The position numbers and the translations under genes were made by a program. Of a stretch of 64,000 nt of DNA, positions 6,877 through 14,805 are shown one piece after another. Source of the DNA: Parvibaculum sp046297875 (GTDB lineage: Bacteria; Pseudomonadota; Alphaproteobacteria; Parvibaculales; Parvibaculaceae); assembly GCF_046297875.1 (NCBI RefSeq), contig NZ_JBKBHD010000001.1:1426001-1490000 (forward strand), given 5' to 3'. How positions within the stretch are numbered: the stretch's first letter is position 1; every line of letters begins with the position of its first letter. A model generated the notes under the pieces. The model saw only the letters and a list, made by a program, of their open reading frames with translations, ran no database searches and was not told the origin of the DNA.

Positions 6877-7752
6877 TCAGTTTGCCTTGCGGATGGGTGT
6901 CTTCAGATAGACCGAGCCGTCCTCTTCGGGTTCCGGCAGATGGCCGCCGCGAATATTCACCTGCAGCGAAGGATAGAGGAGACGCGGCGAACCGAGCTTT
7001 GCATTGCGTTCCTCGCGCAGCTTCACGAATGCTTCCTCGCTCACGCCTTCATGCACATGGGTATTCGACTTGCGCTGCTCTGCGACCGTCGATTCCCAGC
7101 GCACATCCGTCCGCGTCTCGGGCAGGTAGTCATGGCCGACAAAGACCCGCGTTTCGCCGGGTAGCGCCAGGATCTTGCGGATCGACGCATAGAGCGTGTG
7201 GGCATCGCCGCCGGGGAAGTCCGTGCGGGCGGTGCCGTAGTCCGGCATGAAAAGCGTGTCGCCGATAAAGGCCGCGTCGCCAACCACATAGGTTATGTCG
7301 GCGGCTGTGTGGCCCGGCGTATGGATCACGCGCACGGGCAGATTGCCGATGCTGAAGCTGTCGCCATCGGCAAAGAGGCGGTCATAGGGCGTCCCGTCCG
7401 CGGCGACATAAGGCATGTTGAAGACCTTGCGCCAATAGGACTGGATGTCGGCGATATGTTCGCCGATGCCGCTTTTCGCGCCGAAGCGTTCGCGCAGCAC
7501 CGCCGTGGCGGTCAGATGGTCCGCATGGGCATGGGTATCGAGAACCCATTCGACCGTGAGGCCCTTTTCCTTCACGAAGGCCGAAATGTGATCGGCGCAT
7601 TCATGGGAAATGCGGCCCGAGGCCGGGTCATAATCGAGCACGGCATCGATCACCGCGGCGTGCCGCGTCTGCGGGTCGGCGACGACATAGGTGACTGTCG
7701 ACGTCGCCTTGTCGAAGAAGCCGGTGACGTCCGGTCTCAGGGCTTCTGTCAT
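6877..7752 (-). CDS. MBL-fold hydrolase, persulfide-dioxygenase/Blh type
   Basis: The 291-residue protein has the metallo-beta-lactamase motif THAHADHLTA, then HTPGHTAADI, FIGDTLFMPDYGTARTDFPG and VFVGHDYLP. The last two fit the ETHE1/Blh branch, which binds one iron and oxidises glutathione persulfide, or acts in sulfide detoxification. In Agrobacterium and Xylella the homologue Blh is co-transcribed with YeeE-type membrane proteins under the ArsR-type repressor BigR. Here the same partners follow directly, but no BigR gene is seen. The start at 7752 is preceded by AAAGAAATGGAG. A dioxygenase role is likely; activity of this copy is inferred. Confidence 0.88.
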   Translation of the reverse strand: MTEALRPDVTGFFDKATSTVTYVVADPQTRHAAVIDAVLDYDPASGRISHECADHISAFVKEKGLTVEWVLDTHAHADHLTATAVLRERFGAKSGIGEHIADIQSYWRKVFNMPYVAADGTPYDRLFADGDSFSIGNLPVRVIHTPGHTAADITYVVGDAAFIGDTLFMPDYGTARTDFPGGDAHTLYASIRKILALPGETRVFVGHDYLPETRTDVRWESTVAEQRKSNTHVHEGVSEEAFVKLREERNAKLGSPRLLYPSLQVNIRGGHLPEPEEDGSVYLKTPIRKAN

Positions 7753-7850
7753 GGCTCAACTCCATTTCTTTTCGGGGCTTGCCCGGAACATTTGAACCAA
7801 TATAAGTCCTAATAATCCAGAATTTAAGTGTGATAATCTGCCGCATTTAT
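7753..7850 (-). promoter_or_regulatory. AT-rich promoter region of the sulfide module
   Basis: The gap upstream of the hydrolase gene is AT-rich (AATATAAGTCCTAATAATCC, AATTTAAGTGTGATAATC) unlike the coding DNA around it. It is the only plausible promoter site for the three-gene module. No exact operator can be assigned. Confidence 0.45.
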
Positions 7851-7877
7851 GGGAATGAAAACCGGCGGGAAGCCCAT

Positions 7878-7909
7878 GAAAAAGGGCCCTGCAGCCATGC
7901 TGCAGAGCC
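7878..7909 (-). terminator. Intrinsic terminator of glycine-zipper paralogue 2
   Basis: On the minus strand GGCTCTGCAGC and GCTGCAGGGCC form an 11-bp stem with one G-T pair around ATG, followed by TTTTTC. Confidence 0.85.
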
Positions 7910-7938
7910 TGATTTCCGTGGTGACGGAACCTTCCGGT

Positions 7939-8172
7939 TCAGCACTTGCCTTCTTCGCGGCAGCCCTTGTAGCCGCCTGCGGCCGCGCCGACCGCACCGC
8001 CGATCACGGCGCCTGTGGTTGCCGAGCCGCCCGTGATTGCGCCGGCGGCGGCACCTACGCCTGCACCGATCGCACCGCCCGACAGCGCACCGGACTCCGT
8101 TCTGTTGAGTTCCGTGCAGCCCGCCGTAAAGAGAAGCGCGGCGGCGGCCATCGCAATCGCTTTCTTGGTCAT
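7939..8172 (-). CDS. Glycine-zipper lipoprotein (paralogue 2)
   Basis: The start MTKKAIAMAAAALLFTAGC is chosen at 8172 because GGAGG lies nine bases upstream; a longer frame to 8229 lacks a signal. The 77-residue protein has a lipobox (FTAGC), then SGALSGGAIGAGVGAA and VIGGAVGAAAGGYKG, and the tail CREEGKC. It repeats the plan of the protein at 5690-5935, with near-identical zipper segments. Outer-membrane location is expected. Function is unknown. Confidence 0.82.
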   Translation of the reverse strand: MTKKAIAMAAAALLFTAGCTELNRTESGALSGGAIGAGVGAAAGAITGGSATTGAVIGGAVGAAAGGYKGCREEGKC

Positions 8173-8321
8173 CACGTATTCCTCCGTGGTTGCTAACAGA
8201 AGAACGCGTGTGACCGAAAAGCGTTCCACTCCAAAAATCGCCGTCTTGCCGCCACTCGCAAGGCGGTTGCCGGATGAAAAGACTTGTATGAGTGCGACCG
8301 GCTACCGATGATCGCGCCGGC

Positions 8322-9065
8322 ATGAGCAGCGATTTGAAACCAGAAGGGCCCGGCGGCGACCGGTTGCGGAAAGATGAGGCCGCCGAAACTTCGGGGCCTC
8401 TGCCGGTTATTCGTCTCGCCGCTCTCTATGCAGCCCGTGTCGCCGCTTTTCTCTTTTTCGCGCCCGCTTTCGTCATTCTTGTCTATGCAGTGGTGCCGCC
8501 GCCCGTGACGCCGCTCATGCTGATCCGCGCGGTAGAAGGGCATGGCCTCACGAAGGACTGGGTGCCGCTTTCGGAAATCTCGCCGCATCTGCAGCGCGCC
8601 GTCATCGCGGCCGAGGACGGAAAGTTCTGCAATCATGGCGGCTTCGACTGGGAGGCCGTCGACACGGCCTTGCAACGAATTCGGCGTGGCGGTTCGCTGC
8701 ACGGGGCGAGCACGATCAGCATGCAGACGGCGAAGAATCTCTTTCTTTCACCGCAACGCACATTCGTCCGCAAGGGTGCGGAGGCCTATATCACCGTCTG
8801 GCTTGAGACGCTGTTGAGCAAGAAGCGGATACTCGAACTCTATCTCAACGTCATTGAATTCGGCCCCGGCATTTATGGTGCGGAGGCGGCGGCGCAGCAT
8901 TACTTCGGTGTCAGCGCGAAAGACCTGTCGCGCGCACAATCGGCACAACTTGCTGCCGTGCTGCCGGGCCCGCTGACGCGGCGGCCCGCTGCGACCGCCT
9001 ATGCGGGCACCATCGCCGCGCGCATGAACCATGTTGTGCTTGGCGATAACGGCCCCTGCAACTGA
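8322..9065 (+). CDS. mtgA: Monofunctional biosynthetic peptidoglycan transglycosylase
   Basis: MtgA polymerises lipid II glycan strands without a transpeptidase domain. The protein of 247 residues has a TM helix (ALYAARVAAFLFFAPAFVILVY) and then the GT51 domain. This contains the catalytic block AAEDGKFCNHGGFDW with Glu and the ExxxF/H pattern, GASTISMQTAKNLFL, and KKRILELYLNVIEFGPGIYG. Length is right for the family. ATG 8322 is used; a GTG at 8292 in frame would add ten residues. It is divergent from the lipoprotein gene and convergent with the GMC partner gene. Confidence 0.93.
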   Translation: MSSDLKPEGPGGDRLRKDEAAETSGPLPVIRLAALYAARVAAFLFFAPAFVILVYAVVPPPVTPLMLIRAVEGHGLTKDWVPLSEISPHLQRAVIAAEDGKFCNHGGFDWEAVDTALQRIRRGGSLHGASTISMQTAKNLFLSPQRTFVRKGAEAYITVWLETLLSKKRILELYLNVIEFGPGIYGAEAAAQHYFGVSAKDLSRAQSAQLAAVLPGPLTRRPAATAYAGTIAARMNHVVLGDNGPCN

Positions 9066-9068
9066 CCG

Positions 9069-9551
9069 TCAGCCATGCGCCTCACTGCCGCCGGATGACG
9101 TGATGGCCGCAAGCGCGCAAAGGCTTCCTTCCGTCTGCGAGAGATGCCATTCGGCAATCGACACGGTGCGGGCAGCCGCGTAATCCGCGCGGACGGCGGC
9201 GGCGAGGGCGCGATGCGTGTCTTCCACGCTCATGCCGGGCGTCCAGCCTTCGGCGCACAATGCGCCGGCAAGACGCTTTTCATGAATGATCGCGCTTTCC
9301 GGTGCGCCGCCATCTGCGATGAAGCGGCGGCCGAGATAGGCGGCGCTTTCAGGGTCGGCGAGCAGCGCGATGAATTCCCCGGCTGCGACGCCGGAGCCCG
9401 CGGGCGTTCTCGTGAACAACATGCCGGGAATGGCTGCGGCAATGATCGCCGTGCCGCCCAGGATCATCAATGCGCGGCGCGAGACGGCGGGGCCGCGATG
9501 TGCCTCGTGGCCGTGGCCGCCACCATCCGCGTGGTCATGATCGTGGTTCAT
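9069..9551 (-). CDS. His-rich Tat-exported partner of the GMC oxidoreductase
   Basis: The 160-residue protein starts MNHDHDHADGGGHGHEAHRG, a metal-binding-like His/Asp stretch. A twin-arginine signal follows (SRRALMILGGTAIIAAAIPG) and then an all-helical body that resembles the small subunit (gluconate 2-dehydrogenase subunit 3 type) of membrane GMC dehydrogenases. Such small subunits carry the FAD subunit across the membrane by Tat. The gene lies 14 bases downstream of the GMC gene on the same strand. The His-rich N-region before the twin Arg is unusual. No cytochrome c subunit is present. Confidence 0.7.
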   Translation of the reverse strand: MNHDHDHADGGGHGHEAHRGPAVSRRALMILGGTAIIAAAIPGMLFTRTPAGSGVAAGEFIALLADPESAAYLGRRFIADGGAPESAIIHEKRLAGALCAEGWTPGMSVEDTHRALAAAVRADYAAARTVSIAEWHLSQTEGSLCALAAITSSGGSEAHG

Positions 9552-9565
9552 CTTTTCGGTCCTTT

Positions 9566-11113
9566 TCAGAGCGGCGTGGCAGAGGCGAAGCGGCGCTTCA
9601 GATGATCGGAGAGGCGCAGCGCCAGCGCGACAAGCGTGAGCGTCGGGTTGACTGTGGAGCCGGTGGGAAATACCGACGAGCCGGCGATGAAGAGGTTCGA
9701 CATGCCATGTACGCGGCAGTCCGCATCGACGACGCCGTGCTTCGGATCTTCGGAAATGCGCGTCGTGCCGAGATGGTGGTTGCCCCAGCCTTCTGCGACC
9801 GTCCATTCGTCGCGCTCGGGAAAGAGCACGCGCACGCGCCCCTCGCCCCAGCCGCCAAAGGCGCGGGCAACCGCTTCGAGATTGGCGCGCAGGCTGTCGC
9901 GGTCGGATTTCTTCAGCCGCCAGGTGAGTTTGGTCCTGTTGAGACCGAGCGCATCCTTCTGATCCGACAGCGTGATGCGGCTTGCCGGGTTCGGCTCCTG
10001 TTCGCTTGCGCAGCCGACGCCGAGGCGCCAGCCGAATTCTTCCGTTGTGGCGGGCGATGATGTCGTGCTGCGCGCGAGCTGCAATATTTTCGGGTGGAGA
10101 TATTCGGCAGGGTCCGGCGGATTGTCCTTGCCGGTCTCGGCGGTGACGGGGCGCGACGGCGCGAAGGTGAGAACCGTGCCGAGCCGCTTCGTGCGGCGCA
10201 GATATTCCTCGCTCATCAAGAGGCAGCCGCGCATCACCACATTGCCTGTGGGCCGTTCGACGCGCGTATAGGTGCGATACCAGCTCGCGACGAGATCGAG
10301 ATCGGTGACGAGGAATGTCGCGGGCGAGCCGACATGCGGATGCTCCATGAAGAAGCGGCCGACATTGCCCGTGCGGTTGCCGAGGCCTTCCTTCTCGACG
10401 CTGTTCGAGAGCAGCAGCACGCGCGCATTCTCGATGCCGCCACAGGCAAGCACGCAGACGCGCGGGCGGATCGTGTATTTGACGCCGGTCAGCGTTTCGA
10501 TTTTCAGATGATCCACTTCCGCGCCGTTTTCCGCCGGCACGATCTCGGTCACATTCGACTCGAGATAGCAGGTGATGTTCTGCGCACGCTCGATCTCCGG
10601 GCGGTATCTCGTTCCGAAGCGGGTGGGCGGGCTGTAAAGGAAGAAGCGCGTTTCTACTTCGTCTCCCGCCAGCGGCAGGGGCGCACCGCCATCGGCCCAT
10701 TCGGACGCATCGTCGAAGCCCGACGAGCGGATCTGGCAGATCTCGCGGGCCCGGTCGTAATAGGGGTCGAGGTCTGCCCGCGTCATCGGCCAGCCGGAAT
10801 AGGGCACCCAGTCACGCGCCTCGAAATCGATGGGTTCGAAGGGCCGCGTCCAGCCGCCCCAGTGGTTGGTGGTGCCGCCGAAATAGCGCAGCCGCGAGCT
10901 TGTCAGCGGATATTCCACGCCGCCCATTTCGCCTTCATAAAGATCCTGCGTCGCGGCATCGAATTCGAAGCCGCCGCTTTCGATGAGCGCCACGGAAATG
11001 TCGGTCCCGGCGAGTTCCCGCGCGATCGCGATGCCGGCCGCGCCCGCGCCAATGATGGCGAGATCGGTGTCGATGATGGTTCCGTCTTCAATCTGGCGGC
11101 CGTCGATGAACAT
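9566..11113 (-). CDS. FAD-dependent GMC-type oxidoreductase
   Basis: The 515-residue protein has an N-terminal dinucleotide-binding motif (AIIGAGAAGIAIARELAG), an FAD-contact loop (LRYFGGTTNHWGGWTRPFE), VCVLACGGIENARVLLLS, and the C-terminal catalytic segment WGNHHLGTTRIS followed by STVNPTLTLVALALRLSDHL. This matches the GMC branch of membrane sugar or alcohol dehydrogenases (fructose, gluconate or sorbitol type). It has no export signal of its own; the Tat-signal partner downstream probably carries it to the periplasm. Substrate unknown. Electrons may pass to quinone through another cytochrome, since none is coded nearby. Confidence 0.88.
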   Translation of the reverse strand: MFIDGRQIEDGTIIDTDLAIIGAGAAGIAIARELAGTDISVALIESGGFEFDAATQDLYEGEMGGVEYPLTSSRLRYFGGTTNHWGGWTRPFEPIDFEARDWVPYSGWPMTRADLDPYYDRAREICQIRSSGFDDASEWADGGAPLPLAGDEVETRFFLYSPPTRFGTRYRPEIERAQNITCYLESNVTEIVPAENGAEVDHLKIETLTGVKYTIRPRVCVLACGGIENARVLLLSNSVEKEGLGNRTGNVGRFFMEHPHVGSPATFLVTDLDLVASWYRTYTRVERPTGNVVMRGCLLMSEEYLRRTKRLGTVLTFAPSRPVTAETGKDNPPDPAEYLHPKILQLARSTTSSPATTEEFGWRLGVGCASEQEPNPASRITLSDQKDALGLNRTKLTWRLKKSDRDSLRANLEAVARAFGGWGEGRVRVLFPERDEWTVAEGWGNHHLGTTRISEDPKHGVVDADCRVHGMSNLFIAGSSVFPTGSTVNPTLTLVALALRLSDHLKRRFASATPL

Positions 11114-11312
11114 GGTCGGTATCGGTCCTCACTCTATTGTCCGGCACGGGAGCCATTCCTGCCCGCTGCCGATCTTATTGTTTGAATTCGCGACCGAATT
11201 GCGGCGGCGAGGTGTCCGGGCGTTGCGCGCAGATGCGTCAGCCGGAAATCTGGCGTCATGCCGCCGGACCGGAAGCCATTTGCGGCTTGCCGGGCATAAT
11301 CATAATGATGTG

Positions 11313-11350
11313 CCGCTCGCGGCCATCTCGTGCAAGATGGCCGCAAGCGG
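11313..11350 (-). terminator. Long hairpin after the secreted protein gene
   Basis: CCGCT-GCGGCCATCT pairs with AGATGGCCGC-AGCGG around CGTGCA with one mismatch, just downstream of the minus-strand gene ending at 11359. It lacks a clear T run, so it may terminate weakly or protect the transcript end. Confidence 0.5.
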
Positions 11351-11358
11351 CCTCCGTC

Positions 11359-11682
11359 TCACTCGATCGTATAGCTGCCGGTCTCGCAAAGATTGGCGGT
11401 ATCCTCAAGCACATCGCCATCCGCGAAGACCATCCTGAGATCGTAGGTGCATTGCTCGCGGCCATCCGCGATGATCACGCGCACGGCATCGCCCGAGCGC
11501 AGGATGTCCTGTCCCAGAATGTCCTCTTCCCATTCCGAAATGTCCGACGGAGCGGCGTAGAACTCGATCAGATCGTAGCCGCTGTCATTGGCAAGCATGA
11601 AGGCGAGGTCCTGTGCCTTTGCGGGTATGGCAAACCCGATGGCGGCGGCCATGGCAATTGCGGCAAGTTTCTGCTTGGTCAC
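11359..11682 (-). CDS. Small secreted protein, conserved, function unknown
   Basis: The start GTG at 11682 has GGGGGA seven bases upstream and gives VTKQKLAAIAMAAAIGFAIPAKAQ, a clean signal peptide with cleavage after AKA. The mature part of about 84 residues contains NDSGYDLIEFYAAP, SEWEEDILGQDIL and two cysteines (EQCTYDLRMVF, TANLCETGSY) that may form a disulfide. The plan resembles a family of small periplasmic proteins common in alphaproteobacteria, with no described role. A longer frame to 11751 would bury the signal, so I reject it. It stands alone on its strand. Confidence 0.75.
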   Translation of the reverse strand: MTKQKLAAIAMAAAIGFAIPAKAQDLAFMLANDSGYDLIEFYAAPSDISEWEEDILGQDILRSGDAVRVIIADGREQCTYDLRMVFADGDVLEDTANLCETGSYTIE

Positions 11683-11962
11683 GGATTTCCCCCATAGAAA
11701 AGGCCGTTTTGTTCGGCAGGATGAGGCTACCGGCCTGCATGGCGTCGGCAAGTGCTATTTTGGCGGCCAGTCTGCACCCTAATAATTCGCAGGGTTTTGG
11801 CGGCTTTCGAGGGCGTTTTCGGCTGGACCCGGAAGCGCGCTCCATGCGAGGTTTCTTCCCAACAGAACACCCCCAGAGGCTGCCGCCGCCGGGCCGGAAA
11901 GGCCCAAGCGACAAGACGGCGCTTGCCGAAGGAGGGACCCCTATCAAACAGGAGGACGGTCA

Positions 11963-13390
11963 ATGAAGGACTATCTGAAATTCTATATCAACGGCCAGTG
12001 GGTGGACCCTGCCACGCCGAAGACGCTCGACGTCATCAACCCGGCCACCGAAGAGCCCTTCGCGCGGATCAGCATGGGTTCGGCCGCCGATGTCGACAAG
12101 GCGGTAGCCGCCGCGAAGGCCGCCTTCCCGAAATTCTCGATGACCTCGAAGAAGGAGCGCATCGAGCTCCTGCAGTCGATCATGGCGGTCTATCAGAAGC
12201 GCTATGCCGATATCGCGGCTGCCATCACCGCGGAAATGGGCGCGCCGAAGAACCTGTCGGAAAAGGCCCAGGCCGCGATGGGCATCGCCCATCTCAACAC
12301 CAACCTCGAAATCCTGAAGAAGTACGAGTTCGAGGAAGACAAGGGCACGACCCGCATCGTGCGCGAGCCGATCGGCGTCTGCGGTTTCATCACGCCGTGG
12401 AACTGGCCGGTCAACCAGATCGCCTGCAAGGTGGCGCCCGCGCTTGCCGTCGGCTGCACCATGGTGCTGAAGCCCTCCGAAGTCGCGCCGATCAACGGCT
12501 ACATTTTCGCCGAGATCCTGCATGAAGCGGGTGTGCCGGCGGGCGTGTTCAACCTCGTCAATGGCGATGGCCCCGGCGTCGGCGCGCCGCTCTCCTCGCA
12601 CCCGGATGTGGACATGGTGTCCTTCACCGGCTCCACGCGGGCGGGCATCCTCGTCTCCAAGGCCGCGGCCGATACGGTCAAGCGCGTCGCGCTCGAGCTT
12701 GGCGGCAAGTCGGCCAATATTGTTCTCGACGATGCCGATTTCGGCAAGGCGATCACGGGTTCGGTCTTTGGCATGATGTCGAATTCCGGCCAGTCCTGTA
12801 ACGCGCCCACGCGCATGCTCGTCCCCGCCAAGCGCCACGACGAAGCCGTCGCCATCGCCAAGGCGGCCGCCGAGCAGGTGAAGGTCGGCGATCCGAATGC
12901 CGAAGGCACGGTGATCGGCCCTGTTGTTTCCGACGTGCAGTTCGAGAAGATCCAGGGCCTCATCCAGAAGGGCATCGAGGAAGGCGCGACGCTCGTCACC
13001 GGCGGCACGGGCCGTCCGGATGGCCTCAACAAGGGCTATTACGTCCGCCCGACCGTCTTTGCGAATGTCACCAACGACATGACCATCGCGCGCGAGGAAA
13101 TCTTCGGCCCGGTCCTCTCGATCCTGCCCTACAAGGACGAGGAAGAAGCCGTCGCCATCGCCAACGACACGGTCTATGGCCTGTCCGGCTATGTGCAGGG
13201 CGAGCCGGAGCATGCCCGCAAGGTCGCCGCGCGTCTGCGCACCGGCAATGTGCACTTGAACCTCGCCGGCCCCGACCTCAACGCACCTTTCGGCGGCTAC
13301 AAGCAGTCCGGCAACGGCCGCGAATGGGGCGAGTTCGGCTTCGAGGAATTCCTCGAAGTGAAGGCGGTGCTCGGCTACAACGCCGCTTGA
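11963..13390 (+). CDS. NAD(P)-dependent aldehyde dehydrogenase
   Basis: The 475-residue protein is a complete aldehyde dehydrogenase. Visible motifs are FITPWNWPVNQIACKVAPAL, VLKPSEVAP, FTGSTRAG, the general-base Glu245 in LELGGKSAN, the catalytic Cys279 in NSGQSCNAPTRM, and EEIFGPVLS. It oxidises an aldehyde to the acid; the substrate cannot be named. AGGAGGACGG precedes the ATG. It is a single-gene unit bounded by a strong terminator. The lack of partner genes suggests a general or solvent-linked aldehyde role, which is inference. Confidence 0.92.
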   Translation: MKDYLKFYINGQWVDPATPKTLDVINPATEEPFARISMGSAADVDKAVAAAKAAFPKFSMTSKKERIELLQSIMAVYQKRYADIAAAITAEMGAPKNLSEKAQAAMGIAHLNTNLEILKKYEFEEDKGTTRIVREPIGVCGFITPWNWPVNQIACKVAPALAVGCTMVLKPSEVAPINGYIFAEILHEAGVPAGVFNLVNGDGPGVGAPLSSHPDVDMVSFTGSTRAGILVSKAAADTVKRVALELGGKSANIVLDDADFGKAITGSVFGMMSNSGQSCNAPTRMLVPAKRHDEAVAIAKAAAEQVKVGDPNAEGTVIGPVVSDVQFEKIQGLIQKGIEEGATLVTGGTGRPDGLNKGYYVRPTVFANVTNDMTIAREEIFGPVLSILPYKDEEEAVAIANDTVYGLSGYVQGEPEHARKVAARLRTGNVHLNLAGPDLNAPFGGYKQSGNGREWGEFGFEEFLEVKAVLGYNAA

Positions 13391-13417
13391 TCGAGCTTCC
13401 GGGTTCATCCGGATACG

Positions 13418-13453
13418 GAAAAGCCGGTGCGAGAAATCGCACCGGCTTTTTTA
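13418..13453 (+). terminator. Intrinsic terminator after the aldehyde dehydrogenase
   Basis: AAAGCCGGTGCGA pairs with TCGCACCGGCTTT around GAAA, followed by more T residues. Confidence 0.92.
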
Positions 13454-13470
13454 TTGCGTCACAAGTAAAA

Positions 13471-13655
13471 GCGTCATCCCGGCGAAAGCCGGGACCCACT
13501 CGCCGGTCGGCTTGCCGCAGTCTTCGGAAAGATGCTCTGCGTTCCAGCAACGAAAGCTGATCCAGCCCGCCATTGCTAAGGGAACCACCCGCCTTCGCAA
13601 TGCCGATGCGCTGCTTCGGCGGGCAGGACGGTTCCAGGCTTTCGCCGGGATGACA
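13471..13655. repeat. REP-like inverted pair, first
   Basis: GTCATCCCGGCGAAAGCC at the left is matched in inverse orientation by GGCTTTCGCCGGGATGAC at the right, about 165 bases apart. This core is a common intergenic repeat of alphaproteobacterial genomes. The DNA between is non-coding. The arrangement is like a BIME or a small non-autonomous element. The 593-base gap 13391-13984 holds this pair, the next one and nothing else that I can support. Confidence 0.7.
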
Positions 13656-13689
13656 CTTGTGGATGTGGTAAAGCCTCACCCCCACCACG

Positions 13690-13853
13690 TCATGCCCGGG
13701 CTTGAACCGGGCATCCAGAAGCCGCCATTGGCGGCGTCATTCTTCGTACGACTCTAGTGCTCAAGCTGTGGCGACGTTCGCGGCATTTTATTGAAGGAAA
13801 CGGCGCGCTTTGCGCGCCTTCTGGATTGGCGGGTCCAGCCCGGCAAGGACATG
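13690..13853. repeat. REP-like inverted pair, second
   Basis: GTCATGCCCGGGCTTGAACC, continuing to a CATCCAGAAG end, is answered by an imperfect inverse copy that begins CTTCTGGATTGGCGGGTCC and ends near 13853. The centre contains the tight hairpin GGCGCGCTTTGCGCGCC. This is the second standard alphaproteobacterial REP-type sequence. Confidence 0.65.
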
Positions 13854-13984
13854 TGTGGTGAGGGCGGGGGAGATGGAGCGCCTGAAACCGCCGTCCACCT
13901 CCCACCTACCTCCCAGGTAATTGCCGCAATGACGCCCCCGAGCGAACATGGCTCCAATGGGTCAACATCCTTGGGGAGCCTTTC

Positions 13985-14287
13985 ATGTCCGTCCGTCTTC
14001 TTGCGCTTCTTGCCGTCATTCTCGCCTTCGGGGCGCTCACCGTGCTTGCGCTGATGGAGGCCGGGTATTTCGGCATCTTCCTTCAGCATTTCGAAAACTA
14101 TGCGGGGATGCAGGTGCTGACCGATCTCGTCATCGTCTGTGTGCTCGGCATCGTCTGGATGCTCCATGACGGCAAGACGAGCGGCGTCACGCCCTGGCCC
14201 TTCGTCGTGCTGACGCTGGCCGCGGGCGCTTTCGGCATTCTCTTCTATCTCGTGGCGCGGGAGATCAAGTCCCGCGCGGCGACGTGA
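13985..14287 (+). CDS. DUF2834 membrane protein
   Basis: The 100-residue protein has three TM helices (about 5-24, 42-60 and 70-91) and the DUF2834 pattern, LTDLVIVCVLGIVWM in the middle helix and LFYLVAREI near the end. Function is unknown. Its stop lies 11 bases before the next start, so the two are probably co-transcribed. Confidence 0.8.
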   Translation: MSVRLLALLAVILAFGALTVLALMEAGYFGIFLQHFENYAGMQVLTDLVIVCVLGIVWMLHDGKTSGVTPWPFVVLTLAAGAFGILFYLVAREIKSRAAT

Positions 14288-14298
14288 GGGGGGCGACA

Positions 14299-14691
14299 AT
14301 GAACAGCACCATGAGCCCCGCCGAAACGGTGAAGCGCTTTCTCTCCATCATGATGGAGAAGGATTACGACCGGGGCCTCGCCCTCGTCGCGCCGGATGCC
14401 GAGTATGACAATGTGCCGATCGGCAAGGTGGCGGGGCCGGAAGGCATCCGCGCCGTGCTCGAACCTTTCTTCGCGCCGACGATCACCAATGAATACAAGG
14501 TGCTGCGCGAAGTCGTGGACGGCGCGACCGTCATTCTCGAACGGCTCGACAGGCATCTGCTCGAAAGCGGCTGGGTGGAATTGCCGGTGACGGGCATTTT
14601 CGAGGTGAAGGATGGCAAGATCGCTCTGTGGCGCGATTATTTCGATGCGCCGACCTTGATGAGCAAATGGCCGATGGCACGCGCGGGATAA
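14299..14691 (+). CDS. Limonene-1,2-epoxide-hydrolase-like protein
   Basis: The 130-residue protein has the LEH/SnoaL-like cone fold pattern. The five catalytic residues of limonene epoxide hydrolase appear to be kept: Tyr36 and Asn38 (EYDNVP), Arg82 and Asp84 (ERLDRH), and Asp113 (WRDYFD). So it may open an epoxide with water rather than be an inactive relative. ATG 14299 is preferred over GTG 14284 because GAGGGGGGC lies before it. Substrate unknown. It follows a DUF2834 gene. Confidence 0.85.
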   Translation: MNSTMSPAETVKRFLSIMMEKDYDRGLALVAPDAEYDNVPIGKVAGPEGIRAVLEPFFAPTITNEYKVLREVVDGATVILERLDRHLLESGWVELPVTGIFEVKDGKIALWRDYFDAPTLMSKWPMARAG

Positions 14692-14805
14692 TTTTCAGGT
14701 GCCCTCTTGAACAGCGTCACGCTCGTTCCCACCTGTTTCATTATCTCCAGTATTGCGTTCGTAAAATCCGGATGCGCGCCAGCGAAAGCGGCGCGCACCA
14801 TCTTG

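Noticed and set aside
6039..7250. A 403-codon plus-strand frame opposite the YeeE and hydrolase genes
   Set aside because: It is antisense to three genes with intact motifs and shows no family features.
9552..10700. A long open minus-strand frame that runs through the GMC oxidoreductase gene and joins the His-rich partner gene
   Set aside because: The upper part is Arg/His-rich nonsense in the wrong frame of a clear GMC gene; only the part from MNHDHDH at 9551 is a real gene.
11960..13408. A 482-codon minus-strand frame opposite the aldehyde dehydrogenase
   Set aside because: It mirrors a complete enzyme with catalytic residues; its own sequence is low in hydrophobic order and has no start signal.
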